This document shows, one piece after another, positions 25,369 to 33,240 of a DNA stretch of 64,000 nucleotides. Position 1 is the stretch's first letter, and each line of letters starts with the position of its first letter. A program made the translations under genes and the position numbers. The stretch spans positions 200,549 to 264,548 of the forward strand of contig VGVH01000002.1 in the NCBI GenBank assembly GCA_016874095.1, read 5' to 3'. This DNA comes from Gammaproteobacteria bacterium. Its GTDB lineage: Bacteria; Pseudomonadota; Gammaproteobacteria; Steroidobacterales; GCA-2729495. The notes below the pieces were generated by a model, which did no database searches, was not told where the DNA came from, and saw nothing but the letters and a program-made list of their open reading frames with translations.

Positions 25369-26894
25369 CACGGTACGCCGCCGCGCAGTTCACGAAAGCG
25401 CAGCAGCTCCGAGAGGCGGTAGCCGGTGTACCGGCCGAGCAGCAGCGTCGCCGCCAGCGTGACCAGCAGCAGCTCCGGGAACACGAACACCAGGTGCTCG
25501 ACGATGGGCAGGCCCATGACGAGGTAGCAGGTTGCGGCGATGAACAGGCTCCCCAGCCCCTGCTTGATGGCCTCGCCGGATCCACGCTCCTCCCAGACGA
25601 TCGACATGCGCTCGATGGTCATCGTCATGATCACCATCGGGAACAATCCCACCGACAGGCCAATCTCGAAGCCCAGCTGCTGGCTGAGGAGACTCACGCC
25701 GATCATGAGCAGGACGACGATCGTCAACACCGCGGCAAGCCTTGGAACGAGCAGCAACCGCAGCCGCTCCATGTAGAAGCGGAACGACAACCCGATGAAG
25801 ACCAGCACGGTGAACAGCAGCACGCCCCAGAGCAGCCGTGTTTCACGGAAAGCGAGCGCGATCAGCACCGGCATGAAGGTACCGAAGGTCTGTACGCCGA
25901 TGATGTTGCGGATGATGACCACGAGCAGCGCGCCGATCGGAACGGCGAGCAACACGCCGTAGACAGCTTGCGATTCGATTGGCAACGCGAAGAGTGACAG
26001 CCCGCCAATCGCATCGTCGTGCGCAGCGGCGCGACGACGCGCGACGACGACCGGGTCGACGACGCTGGATTGAACCGAGACGTTGACATCGACGTTGCCC
26101 CCGCCGTCCACCTGGACCAGCGGGTCTTCCCCGCGCCACCAGATCAGGAAGTCGCCCGGCAGCCCTTCCCGCCCGGTAACCGGATCGAAATACAGCCAGC
26201 GTTCGCCGTCATGCACTTCGAGCCAGGGCAACATCGGCGTACTGCGCTCGCGATCGCTCATCCGGACTCCACGCACGAGCCGCGCGGGAATGCTGGCTGC
26301 AGCGAGCACGGACATCGCGGTGCGCGCGCGATCGACTGCATCCGGCTCCGGCCCGAGCAGCAGGTTCGCTTCCTGGTCCGCACCCGGGCGGGCCAGCCGC
26401 TTCAACAGGCCTGCCGTGAAAGTCTCCGGATCGGCAGACTCGGTTTGAACACGCTCGACCAGCATCCCGACGGCCGTATTGAACGGCTCGGCGAGCTGCG
26501 GCACCGGCGGGAAAGGCGGCGTCGTGTCGTCCTCGAAAACGTTCGGATCGCGGTATACGACCGTACGGTAGTACAGCGTCTGGGGTCCCTCCGCCTGGCG
26601 CACGGCCCACTGCACCTGCCGCCCGCCGCTCACGTAGGGAGTCGTGAACCCGAAGCCGCGGGAAACGAAATTCTCGTCGAGGATGGCGAACCCTGGCGTG
26701 AGGCCCGGGATGTAGAGCGTCGCCTTAACCGGGCCGGGAGCCGCATCGAACGACACCCGCGTTTCGACCGTCCAGACCTGCGAGTCAGCGTCCGGCGCCA
26801 GCGGATAGCCGAGGTAGCGGACCTTGTAGATGAAAAAACCGACGCCGAGCAGGGCCAGAATCAGCGCCAGCAGCGAAACCTTGTAATTGCCCAT
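25368..26894 (-). CDS. Inactive transglutaminase domain protein with seven membrane helices
   Basis: 508 residues. An N-terminal anchor (6-26) is followed by a soluble periplasmic transglutaminase-like domain (about 40-270), with AASIPARLVRGVRM and HDGERWLYFDPVTG but without a catalytic Cys in the expected place. Seven transmembrane helices follow from about 300 to 490 (for example GVLLAVPIGALLVVIIRNII and GVSLLSQQLGFEIGLSVGLF). This is the architecture named 'inactive transglutaminase fused to 7 TM helices'. Its gene starts one base before the stop of ubiI and overlaps the ligase gene, so it is tightly coupled to both. A signalling or modification role with the ligase is inferred. Confidence 0.85.
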   Translation of the reverse strand: MGNYKVSLLALILALLGVGFFIYKVRYLGYPLAPDADSQVWTVETRVSFDAAPGPVKATLYIPGLTPGFAILDENFVSRGFGFTTPYVSGGRQVQWAVRQAEGPQTLYYRTVVYRDPNVFEDDTTPPFPPVPQLAEPFNTAVGMLVERVQTESADPETFTAGLLKRLARPGADQEANLLLGPEPDAVDRARTAMSVLAAASIPARLVRGVRMSDRERSTPMLPWLEVHDGERWLYFDPVTGREGLPGDFLIWWRGEDPLVQVDGGGNVDVNVSVQSSVVDPVVVARRRAAAHDDAIGGLSLFALPIESQAVYGVLLAVPIGALLVVIIRNIIGVQTFGTFMPVLIALAFRETRLLWGVLLFTVLVFIGLSFRFYMERLRLLLVPRLAAVLTIVVLLMIGVSLLSQQLGFEIGLSVGLFPMVIMTMTIERMSIVWEERGSGEAIKQGLGSLFIAATCYLVMGLPIVEHLVFVFPELLLVTLAATLLLGRYTGYRLSELLRFRELRGGVP

Positions 26895-28178
26895 TCACCT
26901 TGCCCGTCCCGCGGAGCGGACCCTTTCAGGCGGAATCCCGGCCGGGCGCGCAGCGCGCGGCAGATCGCCGTCGAGACCCATGGCGTGACCGGCAAGCAAA
27001 CGCTTTACCGGGCCCAGCCGGTCGACGTAGCGAAGCGCATCGCCGGCTGCAGCGGCCATGCCGGGCAGCCGGCTAGTGAACGCCTCGTGCATCGCGTCCA
27101 TCGCCGCCAGCGTAGTGAGGTTGGCCGCCTTGCGCCAGCGCTCGTAGCGGCGGAGCGCGCGCGGATCGCCAGGATCCGCCAGTGGATGCGCGAGATGTTC
27201 CGCCAGCGACTCGGCCAGGGCGGCCGCATCCGCGAGGCCAAGATTGGCCCCCTGCCCTGCCAGTGGATGGATACGGTGAGCTGCGTCCCCGATGAGCGCA
27301 TAGCGCAGGCCGGTGTACTGCGTGGCGTGTTGCGCAGCGAGGGCAAAGGCCTGGCGGCGCGTGGTGAGCGTGAGTCGCCCGCGTACGCCGCCCGACGCGG
27401 CAGTAAGCTCCAGCGAGAATTCAGCGTCGCTGGCGGCCATCAACCGGTCCGCCGTTGCCGTGGCCGCGGACCACACGATCGAGGAGCGCCCGTCCGCCAG
27501 CGGCAGCAGCGCCAGCGGACCGCCGTCCATGAAGCGCTGCCAGGCAGTGTGCACGTGCGGCAGTTCCCCGCTCACGTGCGCCACGATCGCCGCCTGGCCG
27601 TATTCCCGGGCCTCGCACGGCACGCCGAGCGCTGTGCGTAACCAGGAGTCATGCCCCTCCGCCCCGATGACCAGCGATGGCGACAGCGCCGTGCCATCAT
27701 CCAGCGTGAGATCGACGCAGTCGCTCCGCAGTGCGACCGCGGTCGCGCTGACCCCGGGCAGCAACCGGATACGCGGCTCGACGGTGCAACGGGCCCACAG
27801 CGCTGCGCGCAACAGATCCGTCTCGGCGATGGCCATGAGGTCGCGTCGTCCGAACTCCGCAGCGTCGAAACACAGTGCGTCCGGTCCGTCGGCGCATCCC
27901 GCCCAGGCCACCACGCGCCGACACCAGCCGACGCGACCGATCTCCTGTCCCGGCCAGGCGTCAACCGCCCCGAGCAGCGCAATGGACGACGGCGACAGCG
28001 CGATCACGCGGGCGCCGATCGCGCCTGACGGCGGCAAGGGCGCCGCTGCCGCATCGCAGATGGTGATCCGCAACCCGGCGCTGTCTGGCGGAAGCTGCTG
28101 CAGGGTGAGCAGCGCGCAGGCGAGGCCGGTCAGGCCGCCGCCGAGTATGACGATGTCTGCTGGCGCACCGCCTGTCAT
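26895..28178 (-). CDS. UbiH/UbiF/VisC-family FAD monooxygenase, UbiI-like
   Basis: 427 residues. The FAD-binding dinucleotide fold is ILGGGLTGLACALL (about 10-23), the middle GD motif is VIGAEGHDSWLRTALG, and the second FAD motif is GDAAHRIHPLAGQGANLG. These flavoprotein hydroxylases oxidise the ubiquinone ring. By position after ubiH it matches ubiI/visC, which hydroxylates C5, but the sequence is divergent and the exact ring position is uncertain. It overlaps ubiH by 4 bp (ATGA). The C-terminus carries a Pro/Arg-rich extension. Confidence 0.82.
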   Translation of the reverse strand: MTGGAPADIVILGGGLTGLACALLTLQQLPPDSAGLRITICDAAAAPLPPSGAIGARVIALSPSSIALLGAVDAWPGQEIGRVGWCRRVVAWAGCADGPDALCFDAAEFGRRDLMAIAETDLLRAALWARCTVEPRIRLLPGVSATAVALRSDCVDLTLDDGTALSPSLVIGAEGHDSWLRTALGVPCEAREYGQAAIVAHVSGELPHVHTAWQRFMDGGPLALLPLADGRSSIVWSAATATADRLMAASDAEFSLELTAASGGVRGRLTLTTRRQAFALAAQHATQYTGLRYALIGDAAHRIHPLAGQGANLGLADAAALAESLAEHLAHPLADPGDPRALRRYERWRKAANLTTLAAMDAMHEAFTSRLPGMAAAAGDALRYVDRLGPVKRLLAGHAMGLDGDLPRAARPAGIPPERVRSAGRAR

Positions 28179-29404
28179 AGCGGCAGCCCCCGGGCAAGGC
28201 GGGTCATGCGTCCGCCGAGACCCATGGTCTCGCGGGCAAGCAGGCGCTTGACCGGGGGGAGGATGTCGAAGAGCGCGAGCCCGGCCCCGCGCGCGACGCC
28301 GGTTGCCGCAAGCGGCAGGTCGAAGAGCCTGATCAGCCCGTCGGTGAAGGCCACGACATTTCGCTGGTCGCGGCCGCGCCAGGCAGCATAACGCTCCAGC
28401 GCCGCGCCACCGTGATCCTGGCCGTCACGCACGGCGTCCGCCACGACCTCGGCTAGGGTGGCGACATCGCGCAGGCCGAGGTTGAAGCCCTGTCCGGCGA
28501 CCGGATGCAGTCCATGGGCGGCGTTGCCGATGACCGCTGCACGCGGCGCCACGATCCGCCCGGCCCGCACCAGCGACAGCGGGTAGCACGAACGCCGGCC
28601 GAGCGATTCGAACCGCCCCAGGCGGCGGCCGAACGCCTGGTCGAGCAGCGCGAGGAATTCGCCATCAGCAAGCTTCATCGCGTCGGCAGCAGCTTCGCGT
28701 CGTCGCGCCAGGACGAATGCGTACCTGCCGTGACGCCACGGCAGCAGTGCCAGCGGTCCATCGGCCGTGAAGCGCTCATGGGCCACGCAGTCGCTCGGCG
28801 CACCGGCGACGGCCACGTTGCCGACGATGGCCACCTGTCCGTAGTCGGTCTCCGACGCGTCGATTCCGAGCGCCTGGCGGAGTCCGGAACGTGCGCCCTC
28901 GGCAACGACCAGCAGCCCGGTCGAAACCGCAACGGGGCCGGCTTCGCGCTCGAGCTGAAGCCGAATCGCGCCTGCGTCGACGGCCGGCCCGGACAACCGC
29001 GCCGGACAGTGCGCCCGCACGTTGGCGAACGCCGACACGCGACTCCACAGCGCCCTGCCCAACTCGCGACTCGCAACCACGTGGCCGAGCGCCGGTACGC
29101 CCTGCTCGCGTGCGCTCAGCTGCGCCGTTCCGAAGCGGCCTTTTTCGGACACGTGAATCTCGTTGATTGCGACCGCTTCAGCGGCGACGTCATTCCAGAC
29201 GCCGATGGCGTCGAGGATCTGCTGGCTGCCCCGGGAAAGCGCGATGGTCCGATCGTCGAACGACGGCTGGTCGTCGCTGCCGGGCGGTACCGCTTCCACC
29301 AGGCCGATGCGTATGCCGAGCGGTGCGAGTGCCACGGCGAGGCTAGCCCCTACCAGCCCACCGCCAGCGATGAGGACGTCGCAGTCGGGCGAGACCGCGC
29401 TCAT
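28175..29404 (-). CDS. ubiH: 2-octaprenyl-6-methoxyphenol hydroxylase
   Basis: 409 residues from the ATG overlapping the pepP stop (ATGA). FAD motifs are IAGGGLVGASLAVALA near the N-terminus, the substrate-pocket segment FDDRTIALSRGSQQIL that is characteristic of UbiH, and AAHGLHPVAGQGFNLG near 290-310. It hydroxylates C1 of the ubiquinone precursor ring. The order ygfB-pepP-ubiH-ubiI is conserved across gammaproteobacteria. Confidence 0.93.
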   Translation of the reverse strand: MSAVSPDCDVLIAGGGLVGASLAVALAPLGIRIGLVEAVPPGSDDQPSFDDRTIALSRGSQQILDAIGVWNDVAAEAVAINEIHVSEKGRFGTAQLSAREQGVPALGHVVASRELGRALWSRVSAFANVRAHCPARLSGPAVDAGAIRLQLEREAGPVAVSTGLLVVAEGARSGLRQALGIDASETDYGQVAIVGNVAVAGAPSDCVAHERFTADGPLALLPWRHGRYAFVLARRREAAADAMKLADGEFLALLDQAFGRRLGRFESLGRRSCYPLSLVRAGRIVAPRAAVIGNAAHGLHPVAGQGFNLGLRDVATLAEVVADAVRDGQDHGGAALERYAAWRGRDQRNVVAFTDGLIRLFDLPLAATGVARGAGLALFDILPPVKRLLARETMGLGGRMTRLARGLPL

Positions 29405-30711
29405 GCGCTTGCCCCGACCAGCGCCTCGATCTGGGCGGGGTCGCGGGCGAGGTCGCGTGTCAGCACCTCGTTGCCGGCGCGGGTTACGACCACATCGTCC
29501 TCGATGCGCACACCGATGCCCTGCCAGCGGGCCCTGACGCCGCTTGCGCCCGGCGGGATATAGATGCCGGGCTCGACCGTCATCACCATGCCGGACTCCA
29601 GCAGCCGCCACTGGTCACCGACCTTGTAGTCGCCGACATCGTGCACATCCATGCCGAGCCAGTGTCCGGTCCGGTGCATGAAGAACCGCCGGTAAGACCC
29701 ACTGCGTACGATCGACGCCGTCGTCCCCTCCAGCAGGCCCAGGCGGCGCAGGCCGCGGGCGATGGCGCCAACAGCCGCATCGTGCGGGTCATTCCAGTGG
29801 TTTCCCGGTCGGGTCGCACGCAGAGCGGCCGCATGTGCCTCGAGCACGACCTCGTAGATGGCCCGCTGCGCCGGCGTGAATCGTCCGTTGACCGGGTAGG
29901 TGCGGGTAACGTCGGAGGCATAGCATTCGTGTTCGCAGCCGGCGTCGACCAGCAACAGGTCGCCATCCTCGAGCTGGCGCGAGTTCGCCGTGTAGTGGAG
30001 CGTGCAGGTGTTCGGGCCGGAGCCGACGATGGGCAGGTAGGACGGCTGCATGCCATGGCGGCGGAACTCGTGCAGGAACTCCGCCTCGATCTCGTACTCG
30101 TAGAGGCCGGGCCGGCAGGCGGCCATCGCCCGGCGATGGGCCGCCACCGCGACGCTGGCGGCACGGCGCATGCTGGTGAGTTCCGCGCGTGTCTTGTAGA
30201 GGCGCATGTCGTGCAACATGTGGTCGAGCGCGACGAACTCGTACGGGGCGTGCCGCCCGGGACTGCCGCGATTGCGCAGGGCGGCAACCCAGCCGATCAA
30301 CCGGGCATCGAACTCCGGATGCACGCCCATCGTGTAGTGGATGCGCTCGGCGGACTCGATGATGCCGGGCAGAATTTCGTCCACGTCACCGATGGGAAAG
30401 GCATCGTCCGCACCGAGCGCCTCGACTGCAGCATCCGGCCCGATCCGGGCGCCATCCCAGGCTTCGCGTTGCGAGTCGCGATCGCGACAGAACAGGACGT
30501 ACTCTCCCTGTGCGCGGCCTGGCGCGAGCACGGCGATCGCCTCAGGCTCGGCGAAGCCAGTGAGGTAAAAGAAGTCGCTGTCGGGCCGGTAAGGGTGATC
30601 GACGTCGCGGCTGCGCAACCGGGTCGGCGCGGTCGGGACGATGCCGACGCCGCCGCGGCCGATCATCCGCATCAACTGGCGGCGACGTCTGGAGAATTCG
30701 GTATCGAGCAC
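29401..30711 (-). CDS. pepP: Xaa-Pro aminopeptidase P
   Basis: 436 residues with the pita-bread metallopeptidase fold. Di-manganese ligands are seen in LLLVDAGCEHECYASDVTRT (two Asp), HRTGHWLGMDVHDVG (His), GMVMTVEPGIY (Glu) and GIGVRIEDDVVVT (Glu). The N-terminal domain carries RRQLMRMIGRG and YLTGFAEPEAI. It removes N-terminal residues preceding proline. It lies 5 bp after ygfB and overlaps ubiH by 4 bp. Confidence 0.95.
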   Translation of the reverse strand: MLDTEFSRRRRQLMRMIGRGGVGIVPTAPTRLRSRDVDHPYRPDSDFFYLTGFAEPEAIAVLAPGRAQGEYVLFCRDRDSQREAWDGARIGPDAAVEALGADDAFPIGDVDEILPGIIESAERIHYTMGVHPEFDARLIGWVAALRNRGSPGRHAPYEFVALDHMLHDMRLYKTRAELTSMRRAASVAVAAHRRAMAACRPGLYEYEIEAEFLHEFRRHGMQPSYLPIVGSGPNTCTLHYTANSRQLEDGDLLLVDAGCEHECYASDVTRTYPVNGRFTPAQRAIYEVVLEAHAAALRATRPGNHWNDPHDAAVGAIARGLRRLGLLEGTTASIVRSGSYRRFFMHRTGHWLGMDVHDVGDYKVGDQWRLLESGMVMTVEPGIYIPPGASGVRARWQGIGVRIEDDVVVTRAGNEVLTRDLARDPAQIEALVGASA

Positions 30712-30716
30712 GGCGC

Positions 30717-31298
30717 TTAGTGCACGCGACCCGCCGTGGCGGCCCGGCGCACGTCGTGCAGTTCCTCGAACAGCAGCTGCACACCAACGCGCACGAACTC
30801 CACGAGTTCGGCATAGGCCGCTTCGGCCTCGAGCTCTGTCTCGTCGTCGCCCAGCGACACGCGCGCGATCTCGGCGAAGTCGTTCATGATTTCACGCGAG
30901 ACGTCACCATCCAGGGCCTGCCCGTCGCCGGAGCTGCCGGCTCCCTCGCCCAGTCCGTGCATGAAGCCCGCGCACCAGTCGGCGAGCGCATCCGCCCGCT
31001 GCGGCAGCGGCTGGTCGTCCGGCGGCAACAATGGCAGGAAACTCATCTCGCCGTCGGCGAGCGCACCTGCGGTTGCCGATACCAGCGCCGAGAGCACCTC
31101 GACCTGCGGCGCATCGGCACCCCGGTCGGCCGGGTCGATGCCGACGACGTTGGCAACCCAGACAGGACTGGCCCGACCGCCGAGCACGCAGAGCAGCCCG
31201 CACAGCGTGCCATGGGCAGCAGTCGCCCCTTCGGTTGCACCGAGCTGGCGCAGTGCGGCCGCGACCTTGTCGAAATCGGGAAGATTGGCGGATGTCAT
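30717..31298 (-). CDS. ygfB: UPF0149 family protein YgfB
   Basis: 193 residues, the usual length. Family segments are GATEGATAAHGTLCGLLCVL (about 19-38), LADWCAGFMHGLGEG (about 105-119) and the acidic C-terminal LEAEAAYAELVEFVRVGVQLL helix. In Pseudomonas YgfB influences ampDh3 expression, but a general function is not settled. It is the first gene of the minus-strand operon and divergent from the ZapB-like/zapA genes. Confidence 0.92.
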   Translation of the reverse strand: MTSANLPDFDKVAAALRQLGATEGATAAHGTLCGLLCVLGGRASPVWVANVVGIDPADRGADAPQVEVLSALVSATAGALADGEMSFLPLLPPDDQPLPQRADALADWCAGFMHGLGEGAGSSGDGQALDGDVSREIMNDFAEIARVSLGDDETELEAEAAYAELVEFVRVGVQLLFEELHDVRRAATAGRVH

Positions 31299-31395
31299 GC
31301 TCGTGTCACCGGCACTGCCCTCTTCGGGGCATGGTTTTGCATAACCCGTAAGTAGTCCGCTGCGTCATGCTAACACTGCATCGCCGGGCGCGCAT

Positions 31396-31424
31396 TTGAC
31401 CCCCGCAGAAGCGGGAACTATATT
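31396..31424 (+). promoter_or_regulatory. Sigma-70 promoter of the ZapB-like/zapA genes, probably leaderless
   Basis: TTGACC (31396-31401) and TATATT (31419-31424) are separated by exactly 17 bp. A start 7 bp after the -10 box falls on the A of the ATG at 31431, so the transcript would have almost no leader. The spacer contains a CCCGC-AGAA-GCGGG inverted repeat. Confidence 0.65.
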
Positions 31425-31430
31425 GAATCG

Positions 31431-31661
31431 ATGGCTGACAGTCCGGACAAATCCTTCGGCGACGAGCTCGAGAAACTGGGCAAGCGGCTGGATGACCTCG
31501 TGGTCACCTGCGGCCAGCTGAAGGAAGAAAATCGCTCGCTGCGTCAGCGCCAGGATGCTCTGATAGCCGAGCGGGCGAATCTGTTGCAGAAGAACGAACA
31601 GGTACGGGCGCGCGTCGAAGCCATGATCGGCAGGCTCAAGGGGATGGAGCAGGGGGTATGA
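31431..31661 (+). CDS. TIGR02449 family ZapB-like coiled-coil protein
   Basis: 76 residues, entirely helical with a heptad pattern: LEKLGKRLDDLVVTCGQLKE followed by LRQRQDALIAERANLLQKNE and VEAMIGRLKGME. It is the short coiled-coil protein that precedes zapA in many gammaproteobacteria. A ZapB-like division-ring role is inferred from this pairing. The stop overlaps the zapA ATG (ATGA). Confidence 0.85.
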   Translation: MADSPDKSFGDELEKLGKRLDDLVVTCGQLKEENRSLRQRQDALIAERANLLQKNEQVRARVEAMIGRLKGMEQGV

Positions 31662-31969
31662 CGGACGCGTCGCGCGTGAACATCAGGATTCTGGACAAGG
31701 AGTACCAGATCGCCTGCCCGCCCGAAGAGCGCAACGCCCTCCTCGATTCGGCCGACATGCTGAACGTCAAGATGCGGGAGATCCGCGACAGCGGGCGCGT
31801 CGTCGGGCTCGAGCGGATCGCCGTCATGGCCGCCCTGAATCTGGCCAACGACCTGATCCGGTCCCGCAATCGGGGCGAGCACCTCGAAACCAAGGCGAAA
31901 GCACGGGTGCGCGCGATGCGCGAGCGCGTCGAAACCGCTCTGACTTCAGGAAAGCAGCTCGAGATCTGA
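31658..31969 (+). CDS. zapA: Cell division protein ZapA
   Basis: 103 residues. The N-terminal beta region VNIRILDKEYQIACPPEE and the helix MLNVKMREIRDSGRVVGLER are typical of ZapA, followed by the long C-terminal coiled coil (VMAALNLANDLIRSRN...ERVETALTSG). ZapA tetramers crosslink FtsZ filaments. It is translationally coupled to the ZapB-like gene and is followed by 6S RNA, the classic gammaproteobacterial order. Confidence 0.94.
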   Translation: MTDASRVNIRILDKEYQIACPPEERNALLDSADMLNVKMREIRDSGRVVGLERIAVMAALNLANDLIRSRNRGEHLETKAKARVRAMRERVETALTSGKQLEI

Positions 31970-32029
31970 TCCCGACCGTTGCCGCACGGTAAGCGCGGCA
32001 CACGTCGCATCTTTCCGGACACTTGATCG

Positions 32030-32035
32030 TATAAT
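32030..32035 (+). promoter_or_regulatory. Consensus -10 box of the 6S RNA promoter
   Basis: A perfect TATAAT directly precedes the 6S RNA. A start 6-7 bp downstream (about 32041) coincides with the beginning of the closing stem. No convincing -35 hexamer is visible. Confidence 0.7.
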
Positions 32036-32040
32036 CACTG

Positions 32041-32228
32041 TCGGCGCTGCCTGCGGTGTTCGAGTAGAGCTGACTGCCTTCGACCCTTAAATGCACTGCA
32101 GGGATCCGGCGATTCGGCAGCTTTGTGCATTGCCGCCCTGAGCGGACAGCCTGCTCTGCCATGCCCGATCCCACCTTTCGCTCGGGTCCGAGAGCGACGG
32201 TTCGATACGGCACAGGCGGGCGCGCCAC
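32041..32228 (+). ncRNA. ssrS: 6S RNA
   Basis: The roughly 188-nt interval between zapA and the formyl-THF cyclo-ligase gene shows the long imperfect hairpin of 6S RNA. The 5' end GGCGCTGCCTGCGGTG pairs with the 3' end CACAGGCGGGCGCGCC, leaving an internal open region. A consensus -10 box lies immediately upstream. 6S RNA binds sigma-70 RNA polymerase by mimicking an open promoter. The position zapA-ssrS-fau is the strongest evidence. The ends are approximate. Confidence 0.85.
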
Positions 32229-32255
32229 CTCCCTCCTGCATCGGCCGTTGTCGCC

Positions 32256-32840
32256 TTGAAAACGCTGCGTTCAAGACTGCGGGCTGAGCGGGCAAGCCTG
32301 GACCCCGAGACCCTGAAATCCCGTTCGACCGCTGTTGCCAGGCACGTCTGGAGGATGCCGTTGATGGCGCGCGCGCGACGGATCGCCTGCTACTGGGCGA
32401 TCCACGGCGAAATCGACTGCGGACCGATCGCGGCAGAGGCCTGGGAGCGGGGCCGCGACATCTTCCTGCCAGTGCTGCGCAGCGGAGGGCTGGCATTCGC
32501 CCCATGGCGGCCAGGCTGCAGCATGGCGGCGAATCGCTACGGCATACCGGAACCCTGCGACGCCACCGGAATGCTGACCGCCGGCCAGATCGACGTCGTA
32601 CTGGCACCGCTGGTGGCTTTCGACTCGACCGGCACGCGACTCGGCATGGGCGGCGGCTACTACGACCGCAGCTTGCGGTTGCTCGCCAGGCGCCGGCATT
32701 GGTCGCGACCTCGCTACATCGGACTGGCGCACGCGTTTCAGCACGTGGATCACCTCGACAAACGCGCATGGGATGTGCCGTTGCATGCTGTCGTGACCGA
32801 GTGCGGCGTGTTCCGCTTCCATGTGCAGCGCACGAAGTGA
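32256..32840 (+). CDS. 5-formyltetrahydrofolate cyclo-ligase
   Basis: 194 residues, starting with TTG (32256-32258); no better start is in frame between the 6S RNA and this codon. The ATP-binding motif GMGGGYYDR is present, as are the N-terminal LRSRLRAERASLDPE helix and the C-terminal RAWDVPLHAVVTECG. It converts 5-formyl-THF to 5,10-methenyl-THF. It is the fau/ygfA gene co-located with 6S RNA in gammaproteobacteria and may be expressed by read-through from it. Confidence 0.92.
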   Translation: MKTLRSRLRAERASLDPETLKSRSTAVARHVWRMPLMARARRIACYWAIHGEIDCGPIAAEAWERGRDIFLPVLRSGGLAFAPWRPGCSMAANRYGIPEPCDATGMLTAGQIDVVLAPLVAFDSTGTRLGMGGGYYDRSLRLLARRRHWSRPRYIGLAHAFQHVDHLDKRAWDVPLHAVVTECGVFRFHVQRTK

Positions 32841-32920
32841 AAGCGCCTGACATTCAGCGAGTGCAGCGATGCCTCGATGATGGTGTCGATCAGGGTGCCG
32901 GACGGTGGTTGACACCGATG

Positions 32921-32960
32921 CTGGCATTTTGATTCTGGATGTATATACTCAACCGCGGTT
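32921..32960 (+). promoter_or_regulatory. Promoter and palindrome upstream of the lysine-rich micropeptide
   Basis: CTGGCA (32921-32926) and TATACT (32944-32949) are spaced 17 bp and would start transcription at about 32956. The predicted start lies inside a perfect 10-bp palindrome AACCGCGGTT (32951-32960), a position suited to a repressor. An alternative TTGACA at 32909-32914 is too far from the -10 box. Confidence 0.4.
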
Positions 32961-32983
32961 AACCCCGACAGGAGACCATTGTC

Positions 32984-33046
32984 ATGGCGAAGAAGAAAGC
33001 TGCTTCGAAGAAGAAGGCCAAGAAGAAGGCCAAGAAGAAGCGCTAG
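32984..33046 (+). CDS. 20-residue lysine/alanine-rich micropeptide
   Basis: ATG 32984 to TAG 33044-33046 encodes a 20-residue peptide of the form MAKKKAASKKKAKKKAKKKR: 12 Lys and 1 Arg, with Ala and Ser making up the rest. A strong Shine-Dalgarno (AGGAGA, 32970-32975) precedes it, its own promoter lies upstream, and two hairpins follow. Such signals for so short a frame argue that it is really translated. Similar tiny AlaLys-rich proteins occur next to housekeeping genes in other gammaproteobacteria. The function is unknown: a nucleoid or RNA-binding peptide, or a ribosome-pausing leader, are possibilities. Confidence 0.65.
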   Translation: MAKKKAASKKKAKKKAKKKR

Positions 33047-33058
33047 CGAAAGCTAGGA

Positions 33059-33084
33059 CGCGGGAACCGGAAACGGTTCCCGCG
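33059..33084 (+). terminator. Stem-loop after the micropeptide gene (no U-tract)
   Basis: An 11-bp perfect stem CGCGGGAACCG / CGGTTCCCGCG with a GAAA tetraloop begins 13 bp after the stop codon. It lacks a following T-run, so it is more likely an RNA-stabilising or pausing hairpin than a terminator by itself. Confidence 0.5.
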
Positions 33085-33111
33085 GCTTCCCAAAAGGAAG
33101 TGCTTACGTGA

Positions 33112-33141
33112 TGTGCCCGCCTCTGGCGGGCACATTTCTTT
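33112..33141 (+). terminator. Intrinsic terminator before rpiA
   Basis: A 10-bp perfect stem TGTGCCCGCC / GGCGGGCACA with a TCT loop (33112-33134) is followed by TTTCTTT. It closes the micropeptide transcription unit about 100 bp before rpiA. Confidence 0.75.
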
Positions 33142-33240
33142 CCGGGGTTCGAACTACAGCGGCACTGCGGAAAAACAAGGGTTTTCGGCGCGGTATACTC
33201 CGGCGGCCGATGCCCCGGAATCGTGGCAAGCGAGCCCAGC

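Noticed and set aside
32909..32949. TTGACA at 32909-32914 paired with the TATACT/TATATA region
   Set aside because: The spacing is 27-29 bp, too long for a sigma-70 promoter. CTGGCA at 17 bp is the better partner.
32942..32951. Possible LexA/SOS box around GTATATACTC
   Set aside because: It lacks the CTG-N10-CAG symmetry and no SOS gene follows.
32984..33084. Lysine-attenuator leader interpretation of the Lys-rich frame and hairpins
   Set aside because: The downstream gene is rpiA, not a lysine pathway gene, and the hairpins cannot form an obvious antiterminator alternative.
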